DNA from: Cyanobium sp. NIES-981
Lineage (GTDB): Bacteria > Cyanobacteriota > Cyanobacteriia > PCC-6307 > Cyanobiaceae
Direction of reading: 5' to 3'
DNA: 64,000 nucleotides
Assembly (NCBI GenBank): GCA_945896675.1
Contig: CAMDEM010000006.1
Location: forward strand, 27,288-91,287
The first letter of the stretch is position 1, and each line of letters starts with the position of its first letter. The notes beneath the pieces were generated by a model. It made no database searches and was not told the origin of the DNA. It was given only the letters and a program-made list of their open reading frames with translations. Shown here piece after piece: positions 47,028-57,638 of this stretch. Both the position numbers and the translations under genes were made by a program.

Positions 47028-48017
47028 TCAGCCTGGCCCGCCAACCCAGGGCCTTAGCAGGGGTCCCAGGGCCAGGCCCACCGCCAGACCCAGGCCATTG
47101 AGGGCTTGAAACCGCAGGGCCAAAAATTTGCTACCAGCGATCCGATCCGGTTCACGGTGGTGGTCGCGCAACAGGGCAATCAAGGCCCGTCCAGGCGGCA
47201 AACCAATCACGCCTAACAATGCCGTAAGCGGCCAATGACCCGCCAGCACCGGGGCCCACTCAAACGCCAGGGTGAGGGCGATCATCCACGGCACCAGGCG
47301 GGCCGCGGTGCCGGTGCCAAGCCGCACCACCGGCGAGCGCTTGCCGTGGGCCGCATCCTCATCCACCTGGTGGAAATGGGAGCAAAACAACACCAAGGTG
47401 GTGGCCAGGGCCGGGCCACTGCCCAGCTCGATGGCCTGGCGCCAAGGGATCTGGGCCCATGGCGCCTGGTCCCCGCCGATGGCCGCAGGGGCGAGGGCGA
47501 GCAATCCCGCCGCCGTGGCGAGGGGCCCAAAGGCCAGCCAACACAGGGGTTCCCCCAAACCCCGATACCCAAGGCGAAACGGGGGGCCTTGGTAGAGATA
47601 ACCCAGGCCACAACAGGCCAAAACCAGCACCAAAACCGCCGGGGAACTGCGCCAGGCCACCAGGGCCATCAGTCCCAGGCCCAACACCAAACAACCATGG
47701 GCCCAAGTCGCGACCCGGTCGCGGCGACCCGTGAGGTTGACCACCGAGTGGGGCTTACCGAGCACATCAACGCCCGTGTCGGCATCAAAAACGTCGTTGG
47801 CCAGGTTTTCCCAGGCCAGCAGCAGAATCGCCGCCAACAAAAAAACCAGCAGCTGATCCCAGCGCAACGGCTGGTTCCGCGCCAGGTGCCAGCCCGCCGC
47901 CACCAGCACTGGCATCACCGCCACGGCGTACATCGGCCACTTGATCGCGGCCTTCCAGAGCTGGCGGCGATCCCGGTTGGTGGCGTAACGGCTTGCGACG
48001 ACCTCGAGCTCAGGCAT
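47028..48017 (-). CDS. menA: 2-carboxy-1,4-naphthoquinone phytyltransferase
   Basis: MenA adds the phytyl chain in phylloquinone synthesis. The 329-residue protein has eight or nine membrane helices and the two prenyl-diphosphate Asp motifs: NDVFDADTGVD in the first half and DEDAAHGKRSPVV in the second. I start it at MPELEVVASRY (48017); the 623-residue version in the track runs back through menF. It is the first gene of menA-menC-menE. Confidence 0.93.
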   Translation of the reverse strand: MPELEVVASRYATNRDRRQLWKAAIKWPMYAVAVMPVLVAAGWHLARNQPLRWDQLLVFLLAAILLLAWENLANDVFDADTGVDVLGKPHSVVNLTGRRDRVATWAHGCLVLGLGLMALVAWRSSPAVLVLVLACCGLGYLYQGPPFRLGYRGLGEPLCWLAFGPLATAAGLLALAPAAIGGDQAPWAQIPWRQAIELGSGPALATTLVLFCSHFHQVDEDAAHGKRSPVVRLGTGTAARLVPWMIALTLAFEWAPVLAGHWPLTALLGVIGLPPGRALIALLRDHHREPDRIAGSKFLALRFQALNGLGLAVGLALGPLLRPWVGGPG

Positions 48018-48092
48018 GGGTGGCGCCAGCGGCAAGGTGGGGAAGACCCATACATTTGAGCAGCTCTTCGCCTCGGCCCAAGGCCCTTCCTG

Positions 48093-49529
48093 GTGCAGGC
48101 CCCCAATTCCTTCACCGAATTGCTGGCTGTAGCGAGCGACAGCGCTCGCCAGCTGGAGGAGGATGGCGTCTTGAGCCTGGCCATGCCCCTGGCTGGGGGC
48201 GATCCGATGGTGCTGTTGCCCCATCTCGATCCCGGCGCTGGCGGCCAGGGAAATGGCAGCCAGGGAGATGGATTTCGCTTCCTCTGGGATGGGGCCCCAG
48301 GGCTGTGCCTGGCTGCCAGCGGCCGCTGCAACAGCCTGGAGCTCAGTGGTCCGCGCCGCTTTGAGCTGGCCCAACGCTTTGCCAGCGCCAGCCTGAGCCG
48401 CCTCGCCACCCCCCAGAACTGTCCGCCCCTGGCTCGGCCCAGGGTGCTGCTGGCCTTTGGCTTCTTTGATGCTCCCCTCGAGCAATCCGCAGCCGCCATC
48501 CCCGGGGTGCAGGCGGTGCTGCCCCGCTGGCAATTGAGCCGCCAGGGCCTGCACTGCTGGCTGCGGCTGCAACGGCCCCTTGGCGGTGAGGTGACAGCCC
48601 GCAGCTTGGCGGAGGAACTCTGGGAGAAAGCCCAAGACCTGATGGCGGCCTGGCATGGCACGCCGCTCCGCGAAACCACCCCGCTCCGCGCTATCTCCCA
48701 GCTCCGCCATGGCACCCACTGGGAGCAGGGCTACCGCTCGGCCGTCGAGCAGGCCATGAACCTGGTGAACCAGGGGGATCTGCAAAAACTGGTGCTGGCG
48801 GTGCGCCAGGAGCTGAGCCTGGATCGCACCATCGACCCGTTGGAGCTGCTGGCCCCGTTGCGCAGGCACCAAAGCGGCAGCTGCCGTTTCCTCTGGCAAC
48901 GGGCCGCAGGCTCAGCCCTGATCGGCGCGTCGCCAGAACGGCTGCTCACCGTGCGTCAAAACCAGTTGCGCAGTGATGCCCTTGCCGGCACCACCCCGTG
49001 GGGGCCCGGGGCCTCTGAGCTTCTGCAATCGGTCAAAGATCGCCACGAGCACGACTTGGTGGTGGACACCATCACCGCGGTGTTGCGCCGGGCGGGACTC
49101 AACCCGTGCCGCCCCAGGCATCCCCGCCTGGCCCGCCACGGGCAACTGGTGCATCTGCACACCCCCATCACCGCCCATCTCCAGGGGGAACAACCCCTCG
49201 CGATTGCGGCCGCCCTGCACCCCACCCCCGCCGTGGCAGGTTTGCCCCGCAAAGAGGCCATGGGCTGGCTGCGCAGCCTCGAACCGTTTGAGCGCGGCCA
49301 CTACGCCGCGCCGATTGGCTGGATTGATAGCGCCGGCGACGCCGACCTGCGGGTGGCCATTCGCAGCGGCACCCTGCGCGGCAGCCAACTGGAACTGACC
49401 GCAGGCGCCGGTCTGGTGCGGGGATCCACGGTGGAGAGGGAACTGCAGGAAGTGGCCCTCAAGCTGGGCGTGCTGCAGCAACAACTCAACCTGCCAACTC
49501 AGCTGGCCAGCAACCGCTCAATCGTCTGA
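48093..49529 (+). CDS. menF: Isochorismate synthase
   Basis: MenF converts chorismate to isochorismate at the head of the phylloquinone pathway. The 478-residue protein has the chorismate-binding C-terminal domain: [44 protein letters not shown], then [10 protein letters not shown] and [23 protein letters not shown]. It begins GTG at 48093, divergent from menA over 75 bases. Its 3' end overlaps the convergent gshB by 31 bases. Confidence 0.92.
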   Translation: MQAPNSFTELLAVASDSARQLEEDGVLSLAMPLAGGDPMVLLPHLDPGAGGQGNGSQGDGFRFLWDGAPGLCLAASGRCNSLELSGPRRFELAQRFASASLSRLATPQNCPPLARPRVLLAFGFFDAPLEQSAAAIPGVQAVLPRWQLSRQGLHCWLRLQRPLGGEVTARSLAEELWEKAQDLMAAWHGTPLRETTPLRAISQLRHGTHWEQGYRSAVEQAMNLVNQGDLQKLVLAVRQELSLDRTIDPLELLAPLRRHQSGSCRFLWQRAAGSALIGASPERLLTVRQNQLRSDALAGTTPWGPGASELLQSVKDRHEHDLVVDTITAVLRRAGLNPCRPRHPRLARHGQLVHLHTPITAHLQGEQPLAIAAALHPTPAVAGLPRKEAMGWLRSLEPFERGHYAAPIGWIDSAGDADLRVAIRSGTLRGSQLELTAGAGLVRGSTVERELQEVALKLGVLQQQLNLPTQLASNRSIV

Positions 49530-50512
49530 TCGGCGAGGGGAATCCCGCCGAGGCGTTCCACCTCCCGCACCCCGGTGGGGCTGGTGACGTTGATTTCGCT
49601 GAGGCGCCCATCGATCACATCGATGCCCACAAAAAACAAGCCTTCTGCCTGCAAGGCCGGCGCCAGGGCCGCGCAGATCTGCCGTTCTGCATCCGTGAGG
49701 CCCGTGGCCTCAGGGGCCCCACCCACGGCGAGATTGCTGCGGAATTCCCCCGCCATCGGCTTGCGATTCACCGCCCCCAGGGGTTCCCCATCCACCAACA
49801 AGATCCGCTTGTCTCCCGCTGTCACGCCAGGGAGGAAGGCCTGGGCCATCACGGGCAGGCGCTGCTGGTCTGTGACCAGTTCAAGTAAGGCCCGCAGGCC
49901 CGGGGCCCCGCCGTGGGAGCGCACCACCCCTTGCCCGGCCCGGCCGCCCAGGGGTTTGAGCACCACATCGCCATGGCCGGTGGCAAAGGCGGCGAGCTGA
50001 TCCACCTGGCTGCTCACCAGGGTGGGGGCCATCAAATGGCTCCAGCGCAGGGCGCCCAGCTTTTCATTCCAGGCCCGAAGCGAGGCAGGCCGGTTCAACA
50101 CCCGCACCCCATGGCGCTCCGCCAACTCCAACAGATGGGTGGCATAGAGGTAGGCCTCATCCACCGGTGGGTCCTTGCGCATCCACACCCAGGGGAAGGC
50201 ATCGAGGGGCAGCTGCTGGGGCTCCCCGAGCAGAAACCAGGGCTCGGGCACCTGCCAGCCCGCTGGGCTGGACTCCATGGGGGCCAGGGTGACGGGCTGG
50301 GCCCGAACCCGGCCACCGTGGCCAGCCAAGGGAGCTCCGGGCCGCTCAGCCGCGGATAGGTCTTGGAGGGTGCAGACCCAAATCTGCTGACCAGCACGCT
50401 GTGCCGCCTGCATGAGGGCCACGCTGGAATCTTTGGCTGGATTGAGCCGCGGAAGCGGATCGATCACAAACAACTGGGAGTTGGTTCCGGGTGCCGGAGT
50501 GGCCAAATTCAA
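49499..50512 (-). CDS. gshB: Glutathione synthetase
   Basis: GshB adds glycine to gamma-glutamylcysteine, completing glutathione. The 337-residue ATP-grasp protein has [21 protein letters not shown] at the N-terminus, [35 protein letters not shown] and [21 protein letters not shown]. It follows grxC with a four-base overlap, giving a compact glutathione/glutaredoxin operon. gshA is not in the window. Confidence 0.95.
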   Translation of the reverse strand: MNLATPAPGTNSQLFVIDPLPRLNPAKDSSVALMQAAQRAGQQIWVCTLQDLSAAERPGAPLAGHGGRVRAQPVTLAPMESSPAGWQVPEPWFLLGEPQQLPLDAFPWVWMRKDPPVDEAYLYATHLLELAERHGVRVLNRPASLRAWNEKLGALRWSHLMAPTLVSSQVDQLAAFATGHGDVVLKPLGGRAGQGVVRSHGGAPGLRALLELVTDQQRLPVMAQAFLPGVTAGDKRILLVDGEPLGAVNRKPMAGEFRSNLAVGGAPEATGLTDAERQICAALAPALQAEGLFFVGIDVIDGRLSEINVTSPTGVREVERLGGIPLADQTIERLLAS

Positions 50513-50769
50513 GCTCCCAGGATGGGATCGAGCTGGCCACTGCGCTCCAGCGCATGGATGTCATCACAGCCGCCCACGTGCTGGCCGTCGATAAAAATCT
50601 GGGGGACGCTTCTGCTGCCGCCACTCTTGGCCGCCATGGCATCTCTGGCAGCCCCATCGCCATCGATGGCGTATTCGGTGTAGGCAACGCCCTTGCGATC
50701 CAGCAGTCCCTTGGCGCGGATGCAAAACGGGCAGGCCCGCCAGGTGTAGATCTCAACGTTGGCCGCCAT
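50509..50769 (-). CDS. grxC: Glutaredoxin 3 family
   Basis: This small glutathione-dependent thiol oxidoreductase has the dithiol active site CPFC ([11 protein letters not shown]), the VPQIFIDG cis-Pro loop and GGCDDIHAL glutathione-binding turn. From ATG 50769 it is 86 residues. It is coupled to gshB by a four-base overlap and divergent from prfB. Confidence 0.93.
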   Translation of the reverse strand: MAANVEIYTWRACPFCIRAKGLLDRKGVAYTEYAIDGDGAARDAMAAKSGGSRSVPQIFIDGQHVGGCDDIHALERSGQLDPILGA

Positions 50770-50855
50770 TCGGGCTCCCAATCCGGTGGGCCAATCCTAG
50801 AAGCGACGACCCCACTGATACGGTCTTGGCAACGCTTTACCTACGCTTCTGCCAG

Positions 50856-51981
50856 GTGCTCGACCTCACCGACTTCAAGCGCGATCTTTCCGAGCTCACC
50901 GACCGCCTGGGCCATGCCCAGGACTGTCTTTGACGTACCGGCCCTGAAAGCCCGCCAGCAAGACCTCGAACAACTGGCATCCCAGCCCGATTTCTGGGAC
51001 GACCAACTGGCGGCGCAAAAGCAAATGCGCCAACTCGATGAGGTGAAGGCCCAACTCGAACAGTTGGACACCTGGAAATCATCCGTAGCCGATGGAGTGG
51101 CCACCCTCGAGCTCTACGACCTCGAGCCGGATGCCGAGCTCCTCGAAGAGGCCAATGGGGCCCTGCAAACCCTCAAATCCGACCTCGATCGCTGGGAACT
51201 GGAACGCCTGCTGTCTGGCATCTACGACAAGGAAGGGGCGGTGATTTCGATCAACGCCGGCGCCGGCGGCACCGACGCCCAGGACTGGGCGCTCATGCTG
51301 ATGCGGATGTACACGCGTTGGGCCGAAGACCACGGCATGAAGGTGTCGGTGGCGGAACTCTCCGAGGGGGAAGAGGCGGGCATCAAAAGCTGCACCCTGG
51401 AAATTGAGGGCCGCTACGCCTACGGCTACCTCCGCAATGAAAAGGGCACCCACCGCCTGGTGCGGATCTCCCCGTTCAACGCCAACGACAAGCGGCAAAC
51501 CAGCTTTGCGGGCCTGGAGGTGATGCCCAAGCTCGATGAGGAGGTCAAGCTCGACATTCCCGAAAAAGACCTGGAAATCACCACATCCCGCTCCGGTGGC
51601 GCCGGGGGCCAGAACGTGAACAAAGTGGAAACGGCCGTGCGGATCCTGCACATCCCCACCGGCCTGGCGGTTCGCTGCACCCAAGAGCGCTCCCAACTGC
51701 AGAACAAGGAAAAGGCCATGGCCCTCCTGATGGCCAAATTGCTCGTGATTGCCCAGGAGCAACGGGCCGCCGAGATCGCCGACATCCGCGGGGACATCGT
51801 CGAAGCGGCCTGGGGAAACCAGATCCGCAACTACGTCTTCCACCCCTACCAAATGGTGAAAGACCTGCGCACCAGCCACGAAACCACCGATGTGCAGGGG
51901 GTGATGGATGGCGACCTCGATCCCTTCATCCAGGCGCTGCTGCGCCAAGGTGTGGAGGTGGGTATGGGAGCTGAGAGCTAA
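50856..51981 (+). CDS. prfB: Peptide chain release factor 2, +1 programmed frameshift
   Basis: RF2 ends translation at UAA and UGA. The gene is split by an in-frame UGA: a 25-codon reading frame from GTG 50856 ([19 protein letters not shown]...) ends CTT TGA at 50928-50933; a +1 slip at CTT T reads on as GAC GTA CCG GCC to TAA 51979-51981, giving about 374 residues, the usual length. The preceding CAGGAC supplies an SD-like AGGA. The SPF recognition tripeptide (RISPFNAND) and the catalytic GGQ ([13 protein letters not shown]) are present. The upstream half is too short for the ORF track. Confidence 0.94.
50920..50934 (+). promoter_or_regulatory. prfB: prfB autoregulatory frameshift site
   Basis: The sequence AGGACTGTCTTTGAC has an SD-like AGGA three bases plus one codon before CTT TGA C, the classic recoding signal. 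Low RF2 would favour the +1 slip and restore RF2. Confidence 0.88.
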
Positions 51982-52139
51982 TGGCGTCTACGGACAGCTT
52001 TGTGAAATTGGCCATGCGCAACATGGTGCGCAAAGGCAGCCAAAGCCTGCTGCACTTCGGGTTGACTGCCGTGGGTCTCACCGGCTTCCTGGTGTTGATT
52101 GCCTGGCTTGGCCGCCCCGGCCTGCCCCCCACTCCCTAA
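51981..52139 (+). CDS. Small single-helix membrane protein (DUF3188-like)
   Basis: A 52-residue frame starts at ATG 51981, overlapping the prfB stop by one base (TAATG), and ends TAA at 52137-52139. It has a basic N-terminal stretch (LAMRNMVRKGSQSLLHFG) and one membrane helix (LTAVGLTGFLVLIAWLG). I recall DUF3188 members at this place beside prfB in picocyanobacteria, but the family name is from memory. The frame is too short for the ORF track. Tight coupling with prfB and ybeY supports a real gene. Confidence 0.7.
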   Translation: MASTDSFVKLAMRNMVRKGSQSLLHFGLTAVGLTGFLVLIAWLGRPGLPPTP

Positions 52140-52169
52140 CTGCATCCGCCCCATGGGCCCTGCCATCCG

Positions 52170-52772
52170 ATGAGCATTCCAGCGGGCAGCATCGATCTGG
52201 ATCTGGCCTTCCAAACCGGTGACGACCTGCCCCCAACCCTTCTGGGTGATGCCGTGGGCTTGGCTGATGCAAAAGCCCTGGTAGATCCCTTGGCCGGCAG
52301 TGGGGCCTGGGCAGACCTGCTCGGCCACTGGCTCAGCCAGCTGCAGGCCGAACTCCCCCCCCCACTCCAAGCGGGGGCCTACTGCCTGGGCTTGAGCTTG
52401 GTGAGCGATGCCGAGATCGCCGAGCTCAATCAGGATTGGCGCCAGAAGCAAGGCCCCACCGATGTGCTGGCCTTCGCCGCCCAAGAAACCATCGACGACG
52501 ACGGCACCCCCTTCGCCCCCATGCCGCTGCCCCCAGACTTCAGCGATGACGACTGCGGCCTGGGACCCGAAGCCCTCGAACTGGGCGACATCGTGATCTC
52601 CCTGGAAACCGCCGCGCGTCAGGCCCCGGACCACGGCCACAGCCTGGCCCAGGAACTGCGGTTCCTGGCCAGCCATGGACTACTGCATCTCCTGGGCTGG
52701 GACCACCCCGATGACGCCAGCCTCCAAGCCATGCTGGCCAGGCAAGACCAGCTACTCGCCGGCGCAGAGTGA
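52170..52772 (+). CDS. ybeY: rRNA maturation endoribonuclease YbeY
   Basis: YbeY is a zinc-dependent RNase involved in 16S rRNA 3' end maturation. The 200-residue protein has SDAEIAELNQDWR, TDVLAFAAQE, GDIVISLETA and the metal motif HGLLHLLGWDH near the C-terminus. A Pro/Asp-rich insertion (MPLPPDFSDDDCGLGPEAL) lies between the second and third blocks, longer than in E. coli. It is followed at once by dgkA. Confidence 0.94.
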   Translation: MSIPAGSIDLDLAFQTGDDLPPTLLGDAVGLADAKALVDPLAGSGAWADLLGHWLSQLQAELPPPLQAGAYCLGLSLVSDAEIAELNQDWRQKQGPTDVLAFAAQETIDDDGTPFAPMPLPPDFSDDDCGLGPEALELGDIVISLETAARQAPDHGHSLAQELRFLASHGLLHLLGWDHPDDASLQAMLARQDQLLAGAE

Positions 52773-52773
52773 G

Positions 52774-53247
52774 ATGGAAAGCGGCGTAAGGGTGACCACC
52801 TCGGACCCCATCAAACCCCAAGACACCCCCGATGGCGGGCACCGACGGGGCCGGAGGCTGCGGGTTGGGGCCTGGAAAGTGGCCGGTGATCTGCCGAGCA
52901 GTTTCCGGTACGCCGCCCAGGGCCTGGCTTACAGCATCGCCAGCCAACGCAATTTCCGCATCCACGTTTTCACCGGGCTGGTGGTCTTCCTGATGGGGCT
53001 GTGGCTGGGATTAAGCCCTGAACGGCTGGCCCTGCTGGTGCTCACCGTGACTGCGGTCTTGGTGCTGGAACTGCTCAACACCGCCACGGAAGCCGTTGTC
53101 GACCTCGCCATCGGCCGCCAGTTCCACCCCCTGGCCCGCATCGCCAAGGACTGTGCCGCCGCCGCCGTCCTCGTGGCTGCGTTGTCATCGCTGATGATTG
53201 CCCTACTGCTGTTGGTGCCTCCCCTGCTGGCCCGGCTTGGCTTCTAA
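52774..53247 (+). CDS. dgkA: Diacylglycerol kinase (prokaryotic type)
   Basis: DgkA phosphorylates diacylglycerol or undecaprenol in the membrane. The 157-residue protein has three hydrophobic helices and the family motif LELLNTATEAVVDLA with catalytic Glu, then FHPLARIAKDCAAAAV. A 40-residue basic lead (HRRGRRLRVGAWK) precedes the core. ATG 52774 lies one base after the ybeY stop, which fixes the start. Confidence 0.93.
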   Translation: MESGVRVTTSDPIKPQDTPDGGHRRGRRLRVGAWKVAGDLPSSFRYAAQGLAYSIASQRNFRIHVFTGLVVFLMGLWLGLSPERLALLVLTVTAVLVLELLNTATEAVVDLAIGRQFHPLARIAKDCAAAAVLVAALSSLMIALLLLVPPLLARLGF

Positions 53248-53253
53248 GCACCC

Positions 53254-53847
53254 ATGCTCCTGGTTCTCGACAACTACGACAGCTTCACCTTCAACCTGGT
53301 GCAATACCTGGGCGAACTGGCAGGCGACTATCCCCTCGCCTCCGAGCTGCGGGTGGAGCGCAATGACGCCCTCAGCCTCGAGCAGATCCGCCAACTCAAC
53401 CCCGCCGCGATCCTGATCTCCCCCGGTCCAGGGGATCCCGATCAATCCGGGGTTTGCCTCGAGGTGCTGCGTGAACTCAGTCCCCGCATCCCCACCCTGG
53501 GGGTATGCCTAGGGCACCAGTCGCTTGCCCAGGTGTACGGCGGCACTGTGGTGCGCGCCAACCAATTGATGCACGGCAAAACATCGCCGGTGTTCCACGG
53601 CAACCAAGGCGTCTTTGAGGGGTTGGCCAACCCGCTTACGGCGACCCGCTACCACAGCCTGATCGCCGAACGCGCCAGCCTTCCCGACTGCCTTGAGATC
53701 ACCGCCTGGCTCGATGACGACACGGTCATGGGCCTGCGCCACCGCGACTATCCGCACCTGCAAGGCGTGCAATTCCACCCGGAAAGCGTGCTCACCCAAG
53801 ACGGCCACAAGCTGCTGGCCAACTTCCTGCGCCAGGCCAGCTCCTAA
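53254..53847 (+). CDS. pabA: Anthranilate/4-amino-4-deoxychorismate synthase glutamine amidotransferase
   Basis: This class I glutamine amidotransferase supplies ammonia to TrpE or PabB. The 197-residue protein begins [21 protein letters not shown], has the catalytic Cys in [15 protein letters not shown] and the His-Glu pair in [12 protein letters not shown]. One such subunit often serves both tryptophan and folate synthesis in picocyanobacteria; that sharing is inferred. It may also be called trpG. Confidence 0.92.
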   Translation: MLLVLDNYDSFTFNLVQYLGELAGDYPLASELRVERNDALSLEQIRQLNPAAILISPGPGDPDQSGVCLEVLRELSPRIPTLGVCLGHQSLAQVYGGTVVRANQLMHGKTSPVFHGNQGVFEGLANPLTATRYHSLIAERASLPDCLEITAWLDDDTVMGLRHRDYPHLQGVQFHPESVLTQDGHKLLANFLRQASS

Positions 53848-53901
53848 TCGACCGCTGCTAGCTTCGCGCCATCTCTGTGCCCGAACGGGGCCCTGGAACC
53901 G

Positions 53902-54654
53902 ATGGCTCGTGCTGCCACCAAAGGCCTGAAAGCTCGTCTGGGTTGGGGAGCCCTGGGGTTGGCTACAGCCATGGCACCTGCAGCCCTGGCACCCGCAGTC
54001 TTTGCCGGCGGTGGCGTGAGCATCACCAGCTACGGCCATAGCGCCCTCCTGATCCAAGGGGGCGGGGCCAGTGTGCTGGTGAATCCCTTCAAAGCGGTGG
54101 CCTGCGCGGCGGGCCTGGCCGAACCGCGGGTCAGCGCCACTGTGATTTTGGCCAGCAGCCGCCTAGCCGACGAAGGCGCCAACGTGGCCAGCGGCAAGCT
54201 CCTGGTCAAGCCAGGCTCTTACAAAATCGCCGGCTTGAAGATTGATGGGATCTCTGGCCCCCACGACCGGGTTGGCGGTCGCAGGTTTGGCCAAGCCACC
54301 CTCTGGCGCTGGAAGCAGGGGGGCCTGGATATTGCCCACCTAGGTGGCACCGCCGCCAGGCTGAGCCCCGCTGATCGGGTGATGCTGGGTCGCCCCGACG
54401 TGTTGATCATTGGCGTGGGCGGTGGAGCCAAGGTGTACGACGGCAGTGAGGCCGCCGCCGTGGTGCGCGATCTCCAACCCAGGGTGGTGATCCCGGTGCA
54501 ATACGTCAGCGGCAAAACCCCCAAGGATTGCGACCAATCCAGCGTCGAGCCCTTCCTCAAGGCCATGGCAGGTACGCCTGTCAAACGCACGGGCCGCCAA
54601 ATCAGCCTGCCCGGCAAGCTCAGCGACACCACGGTGATCGAGGTGATGCGCTGA
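53902..54654 (+). CDS. Exported metallo-beta-lactamase-fold protein, degenerate metal site
   Basis: The 250-residue protein has a likely signal peptide (ARLGWGALGLATAMAPAALAPAVFAGG), then an UlaG-like start ITSYGHSALLIQGGGASVLVNPF. Where active members have HxHxDH, this one reads ILASSRLADEG, so the zinc-binding motif is missing. Later blocks GPHDRVGGRRFG, LDIAHLGGTA, DVLIIGVGGG and VVIPVQYVSG keep the family order. It is probably a non-catalytic or unusual member acting outside the cytoplasm; its role is unknown. Confidence 0.78.
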   Translation: MARAATKGLKARLGWGALGLATAMAPAALAPAVFAGGGVSITSYGHSALLIQGGGASVLVNPFKAVACAAGLAEPRVSATVILASSRLADEGANVASGKLLVKPGSYKIAGLKIDGISGPHDRVGGRRFGQATLWRWKQGGLDIAHLGGTAARLSPADRVMLGRPDVLIIGVGGGAKVYDGSEAAAVVRDLQPRVVIPVQYVSGKTPKDCDQSSVEPFLKAMAGTPVKRTGRQISLPGKLSDTTVIEVMR

Positions 54655-54666
54655 GCCAGTGGGGTA

Positions 54667-55830
54667 CTAGGTCGTGGGGTGCTCGATGGCGGCGTAGGCC
54701 GCCCAGAAGCGTTGCATGTGCTCGAGGGTGCCGATGCTGACCCGCAGGGAGCCCGAGATCAACGGCTTGCCATCCATCGAGCGCACCAGAATCCCAGCCT
54801 CCCGCAACCTGGCTTCCACCACCGCCGGGCCTTGCTGGGGCCAGAGCAACAGGTAGTTCCCCCCGGCCGCATGGTGTTTCACCCCCGCAGCCATCAATTG
54901 CTGCACCAGCCAGTCCCTGGCTTGCCCCACCTGCTGGACATAGGCATCCACATAGGGCTGATCAGCCAAAGCAGCTAGGGCCGCCGTCACCGCAAAGCTG
55001 TTGATGTCGTAGGGGCCGCTCACCCGGGAGACCCGATCAACCACGCCCGGATCGCCGATGGCAAAGCCCATGCGCAGGCCAGCCAACCCTGCGGTTTTGG
55101 CGAGTGATCTCAGCACCAGCAGATTGGGGTGGCGGGCGAAATCGACCAGGGGCATCAGGCTGTCGCCGGTGAAGGCCTCATAGAGCTCATCCACCACCAC
55201 CAGGGTTTGGGGGGCAGCGGCGGCCAACGCCAAGATCAGCTCCGGCGCGAGGCGGGTGCCGGTGGGGTTGTTGGGATTGCAGATCAGCAGGAGGCGCGGG
55301 GGCTGGCCTAGGAGGGCGGCCCGGAGCTGGTCCAGCGGGAAGGCGAAATCGGCTCCCTGGTAAGGGATCGCCTCAATCGCCATCCCCTGCATCTGGGCGC
55401 AGGGGGTGTAATAGCCAAAGGTGGGACTGGTGGTGAGCAGGCGATCGCCGCTGGCTCCATAGGCGTGGAACACCGCATGCAAGGCCGCATCCACACCGTT
55501 GAACAGGCCCACGTGCTCGGGGGTCAGGGGGTGGGCAAGGCCAGGTCTGCCGCCGAAGCGATCGGCCAGGTTGGTGGCCACCGCCTCCCGGAGGCCGTCG
55601 TACTCGGGATAGATGGCGTAGTGATCGGCGGGGATGGCTCGAATCGCCTCCACCACCTTGGGGCTGGGGCCCACGGTGTTCTCGTTGAAATCCAGGCGCA
55701 ACAGCCCCCGGCGCCCCTCCAGGGGCGCGCTGTAGGCCTGCAGGTCCTCCACCTCTGGACGGGCCAAAGGCGGGGAGGGCGGGGGCAGCGGAAACCGCGA
55801 AGAGGTCACAGGCACCGGAATCTCCCTCAC
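54667..55830 (-). CDS. hisC: Histidinol-phosphate aminotransferase family
   Basis: The class I/II aminotransferase makes histidinol phosphate. The 387-residue protein has [13 protein letters not shown], the [10 protein letters not shown] block with the conserved Asn, the aldehyde-binding Lys in [16 protein letters not shown] and [16 protein letters not shown]. Family specificity is not certain from motifs; it could also act on aromatic acids. It overlaps argS by four bases. Confidence 0.87.
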   Translation of the reverse strand: MREIPVPVTSSRFPLPPPSPPLARPEVEDLQAYSAPLEGRRGLLRLDFNENTVGPSPKVVEAIRAIPADHYAIYPEYDGLREAVATNLADRFGGRPGLAHPLTPEHVGLFNGVDAALHAVFHAYGASGDRLLTTSPTFGYYTPCAQMQGMAIEAIPYQGADFAFPLDQLRAALLGQPPRLLLICNPNNPTGTRLAPELILALAAAAPQTLVVVDELYEAFTGDSLMPLVDFARHPNLLVLRSLAKTAGLAGLRMGFAIGDPGVVDRVSRVSGPYDINSFAVTAALAALADQPYVDAYVQQVGQARDWLVQQLMAAGVKHHAAGGNYLLLWPQQGPAVVEARLREAGILVRSMDGKPLISGSLRVSIGTLEHMQRFWAAYAAIEHPTT

Positions 55831-57638
55831 ATTCTCTCGAGGGTGGCAATGCCGAGCAGCCCCAGGCCCAGCTTGAGGGTGTCCGCCGTCAGGCTGCAGA
55901 GGGCCAGCCGCGACGAGCGGGACGGCTCTTCAGCCTTGAGAACCGGCACCTGGTCGTAGAAGCGGTTGAACATTTGGCTGAGCTCAAACAGATAGCTGCA
56001 GAGGCGATTGGGGAGCAACTCCTCCTCCACCTCGGCAATCACCGCATCGAGCTTGAGCAACTCGCGCACCAGGGCCCACTCCTGGGGCTCGCTGAAGTGG
56101 AGGGCGGCGGAGGCGGCCCGCATATCCCCCCCCTTGCGGGCAATCCCGGCGATGCGCACCACCGCATAGAGGAGATAGGGGGCCGTGTTGCCCTGCAGGG
56201 CCAGCATCCGGTCAAAGCTGAACTGGTAGTTGGTGTTCCGGTTCTGGCTGAGGTCGGCGTACTTCACAGCGGCCAGACCCACGGTGGTGGCCACCTGCTC
56301 GATGAAGGCCTCGTCCTCGCTGCGCTCCTCCTCCTGCAGGCGCCGACACAGATCGGCTTTGGAGCGCTCGACAGCCTCATCGAGCAGATCCTTAAGCCGC
56401 ACCGTGTCGCCAGAGCGGGTCTTGAGCTTCTTGCCGTCCTCTCCCTGCACCAGCCCAAACGGCACATGCTCCAGCCGGCCGTCAGCCGGGATCCAGCCCG
56501 CCCGCCGGGCCACCTGGAACACCCCGGCGAAATGGTTGGCCTGGCCCGAATCGGTCACGTAGATCACCCGCCGGGCGCCATCCCCCCCAGGGGCGGCCCC
56601 AAAGCGATAGCGAATCGCCGCCAGATCGGTGGTGGCGTAGTTGAAGCCCCCATCTGTTTTCTGAACGATCACCGGCAGGGGATTGCCGTCTTTGCCGCTC
56701 ACGCCCTCCAGGAACACGCAGCGGGCCCCTTCATCCACCACGAGCAAGCCGGAGGCATCGAGGCCCGTAACGACGGCTTCGAGGTAGGGGTTGTAGAAGG
56801 ATTCGCCACGCTCTGAGAGACGAATGTCAAGGCGGTCGTAGATGGTCTGGAATTCGCGGCGCGACTGATCACAGAGCAGCTGCCAGGCCTTGCGGCTGAT
56901 CGGATCGCCCCCCTGCAACTTCACCACCTCCTCCCGGGAGGTGGTTTGGAACGCTTCGTCCCCGTCGAAGCGCTGCTTGGCCTGGCGATAGAAGGCCACC
57001 AAATCCCCCAGATCCACCGCATCGGCTGTCTCCAGCACCTGGGGGGCCACCTGCTTGAGGTGGGTGATCAGCATCCCGAACTGGGTCCCCCAGTCGCCCA
57101 CGTGGTTGAGCCGGAGCACCGGGTGGCCGCGGAACTCGAGCACCCGCGCCAGGGAGTCGCCAATGATCGTGGAGCGCAGGTGCCCCACATGCATTTCCTT
57201 GGCAATGTTGGGGCTGGAAAAATCGACGATCACCGGAGTCCCAGCACCCCCGTCGTCGCCCGCTCCGATCTTGGGCACGCCCAACCGGGGATCCCCGAGG
57301 CGAGCCTCCACTTCGGCCGCCAGCAGCTCAGGCCGCAGGGTGAGGTTGATAAAGCCAGGTCCGGCGATCTGGGGGGCTTCGCAGAGCTCGGCAAAGCCGG
57401 GATCAGCGGCCAGCTGCTCCACGATCGCCGCAGCGATCTGGCGCGGGGCCTGGCCTAGGGGCTTGGCCAGGGGCAGGGCCCCATTGGCCTGGAAATCACC
57501 AAATTCCGGCTTGCTGGCCGCAGCCAGCTGGGGGTCGAGGGGCTTGCCGGCCGCCTCAGCCTGGGCCGCCGCCTCGGGGAAGGCCCGCTCCATGGCCGCC
57601 AACAGCTGGCTGTGCAAGGTTTGGGCGATGCGGAGCAT
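55827..57638 (-). CDS. argS: Arginyl-tRNA synthetase
   Basis: ArgS charges tRNA-Arg. The 603-residue class I enzyme has the HVGHLRST signature ([16 protein letters not shown]), [13 protein letters not shown], and [18 protein letters not shown]; the KMSKS loop is reduced ([12 protein letters not shown]), as usual for ArgS. The C-terminal DALR domain ends [11 protein letters not shown]. It lies downstream of nadC after 79 bases with no other gene. Confidence 0.97.
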   Translation of the reverse strand: MLRIAQTLHSQLLAAMERAFPEAAAQAEAAGKPLDPQLAAASKPEFGDFQANGALPLAKPLGQAPRQIAAAIVEQLAADPGFAELCEAPQIAGPGFINLTLRPELLAAEVEARLGDPRLGVPKIGAGDDGGAGTPVIVDFSSPNIAKEMHVGHLRSTIIGDSLARVLEFRGHPVLRLNHVGDWGTQFGMLITHLKQVAPQVLETADAVDLGDLVAFYRQAKQRFDGDEAFQTTSREEVVKLQGGDPISRKAWQLLCDQSRREFQTIYDRLDIRLSERGESFYNPYLEAVVTGLDASGLLVVDEGARCVFLEGVSGKDGNPLPVIVQKTDGGFNYATTDLAAIRYRFGAAPGGDGARRVIYVTDSGQANHFAGVFQVARRAGWIPADGRLEHVPFGLVQGEDGKKLKTRSGDTVRLKDLLDEAVERSKADLCRRLQEEERSEDEAFIEQVATTVGLAAVKYADLSQNRNTNYQFSFDRMLALQGNTAPYLLYAVVRIAGIARKGGDMRAASAALHFSEPQEWALVRELLKLDAVIAEVEEELLPNRLCSYLFELSQMFNRFYDQVPVLKAEEPSRSSRLALCSLTADTLKLGLGLLGIATLERM

